Source: a bacterium
GTDB lineage: Bacteria > NPL-UPA2 > JAUVJM01
Length of the DNA: 6,088 nucleotides
Assembly (NCBI GenBank): GCA_030596585.1
Contig: JAUVJM010000082.1
Coordinates: forward strand, 1 to 6,088
Direction of reading: 5' to 3'
Shown: piece by piece, positions 5,795 through 6,088 of the stretch
How the letters are laid out: every line of letters starts with the position of its first letter
How positions within the stretch are numbered: the first letter of the stretch is position 1
Translations under genes and position numbers: made by a program
Notes under the pieces: model-generated
The model's database searches: none
Told to the model about the DNA's origin: nothing
Seen by the model: only the letters and a program-made list of their open reading frames with translations

Positions 5795-5864
5795 AAAATG
5801 CCTCGCTCCTCTTTCTAATTTCTAATGCTACAACAATCCGCCCTGCATTTCCACCAGAAAAATT

Positions 5865-5894
5865 TTGGGCAAGAACCTGATTCCGTGGTATAAT
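5865..5894 (+). promoter_or_regulatory. Extended -10 sigma70-type promoter for the radical SAM gene
   Basis: TTGGGC (5865-5870) and TATAAT (5889-5894) are separated by 18 bp, and TGG directly before TATAAT makes an extended -10 (TGnTATAAT). The expected start of transcription, about 6-8 bases after the -10, is near 5900-5902, immediately before ATG 5903. The mRNA would therefore be leaderless or nearly so. Confidence 0.6.
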
Positions 5895-5902
5895 GCCCAG
5901 CC

Positions 5903-6088
5903 ATGAATAAACCACAGCACATAATGTCTCTTCTAAGGATTCTTTCCAACTACAAGAGGAGAAAGACCTCACTCAGTTCGCTGCCAATCCGCCTCTGGAT
6001 AGAAACCTCAAGCGTCTGCAACCTGAAATGCGTTATGTGTCTGAACAAAGCAATGCCATCAAGCGAAAAAGGATTGATGGATTTCGAC
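5903..6088 (+). CDS. Radical SAM protein, N-terminal part, runs off window
   Basis: Sixty-two open codons from ATG 5903 reach the right edge without a stop. The sequence PIRLWIETSSVCNLKCVMCL (28-47) contains the radical SAM iron-sulfur motif C-x3-C-x2-C at Cys39, Cys43 and Cys46, preceded by the usual 'P..L.IE.T..CNLKC' strand and followed by SSEKGLMDFD, as in SPASM-type or B12-less radical SAM proteins of the PqqE/MoaA-like group. The enzyme would cleave S-adenosylmethionine to start radical chemistry; the substrate cannot be told from this part. ATG 5903 has no Shine-Dalgarno and sits 8 bp after a TATAAT box; ATG 5924 (codon 8) is an alternative, also without a clear site. The gene is divergent from the hydrolase gene. 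Confidence 0.88.
   Translation, partial: MNKPQHIMSLLRILSNYKRRKTSLSSLPIRLWIETSSVCNLKCVMCLNKAMPSSEKGLMDFD

Noticed and set aside
5667..5972. Minus-strand open frame of 101 codons across the divergent spacer
   Set aside because: It overlaps the hydrolase N-terminus, the divergent promoter and the radical SAM start in the wrong frame, has biased composition and resembles no family.

Overview
The window looks like part of the chromosome of an uncultured Gram-negative bacterium. It has moderate GC, AGGAG-type ribosome binding sites, several envelope-glycan genes and many short dispersed repeats starting TGTCATTC. That mix is common in Nitrospirota, Desulfobacterota and similar lineages, but the phylum is only a guess.

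Four intact genes lie head to tail on the minus strand. In transcription order (right to left) they are: a YdjM/DUF457-type membrane metal-dependent hydrolase (5794-5204), a GT4 glycosyltransferase (5207-3999, overlapping the previous gene by 4 bp), a GtrB/ArnC/DPM1-type GT2 polyprenyl-phosphate glycosyltransferase (3826-2882), and a large polytopic membrane protein resembling GT-C transferases (best start 2724, end 808). Next comes rmuC (from 631), broken by an in-frame TAG at 97-95 although RmuC-like sequence continues in the same frame to the window edge. On the plus strand, a radical SAM gene starts at about 5903 and runs off the right edge. It is divergent from the hydrolase, and an extended -10 promoter lies only 8 bp before its ATG.

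The glycan genes make a coherent pathway by inference: the GT2 enzyme would charge a polyprenyl phosphate with a sugar in the cytoplasm, the GT-C-like protein would use that lipid-linked sugar on the outer face, and the GT4 enzyme would add sugars from nucleotide donors in the cytoplasm. No substrate can be read from the sequence.

The most unusual aspect is the repeat load. Each of the three spacers between the glycosyltransferase genes and rmuC (157-176 bp) carries a copy of one repeat family in the same orientation: two full 98-bp copies about 92% identical, and one diverged right half. A second element (5221-5297, perfect 11-bp terminal inverted repeats) has become the C-terminal coding sequence of the hydrolase. 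Repeat DNA also creates a false N-terminal extension of the membrane protein and may supply a low-complexity insert near its C-terminus. I see no tRNA, rRNA, CRISPR array, transposase or phage gene, and no clear evidence of a wholly new system. The best leads are the repeat-to-protein conversions, the rmuC TAG and the apparently leaderless radical SAM gene.
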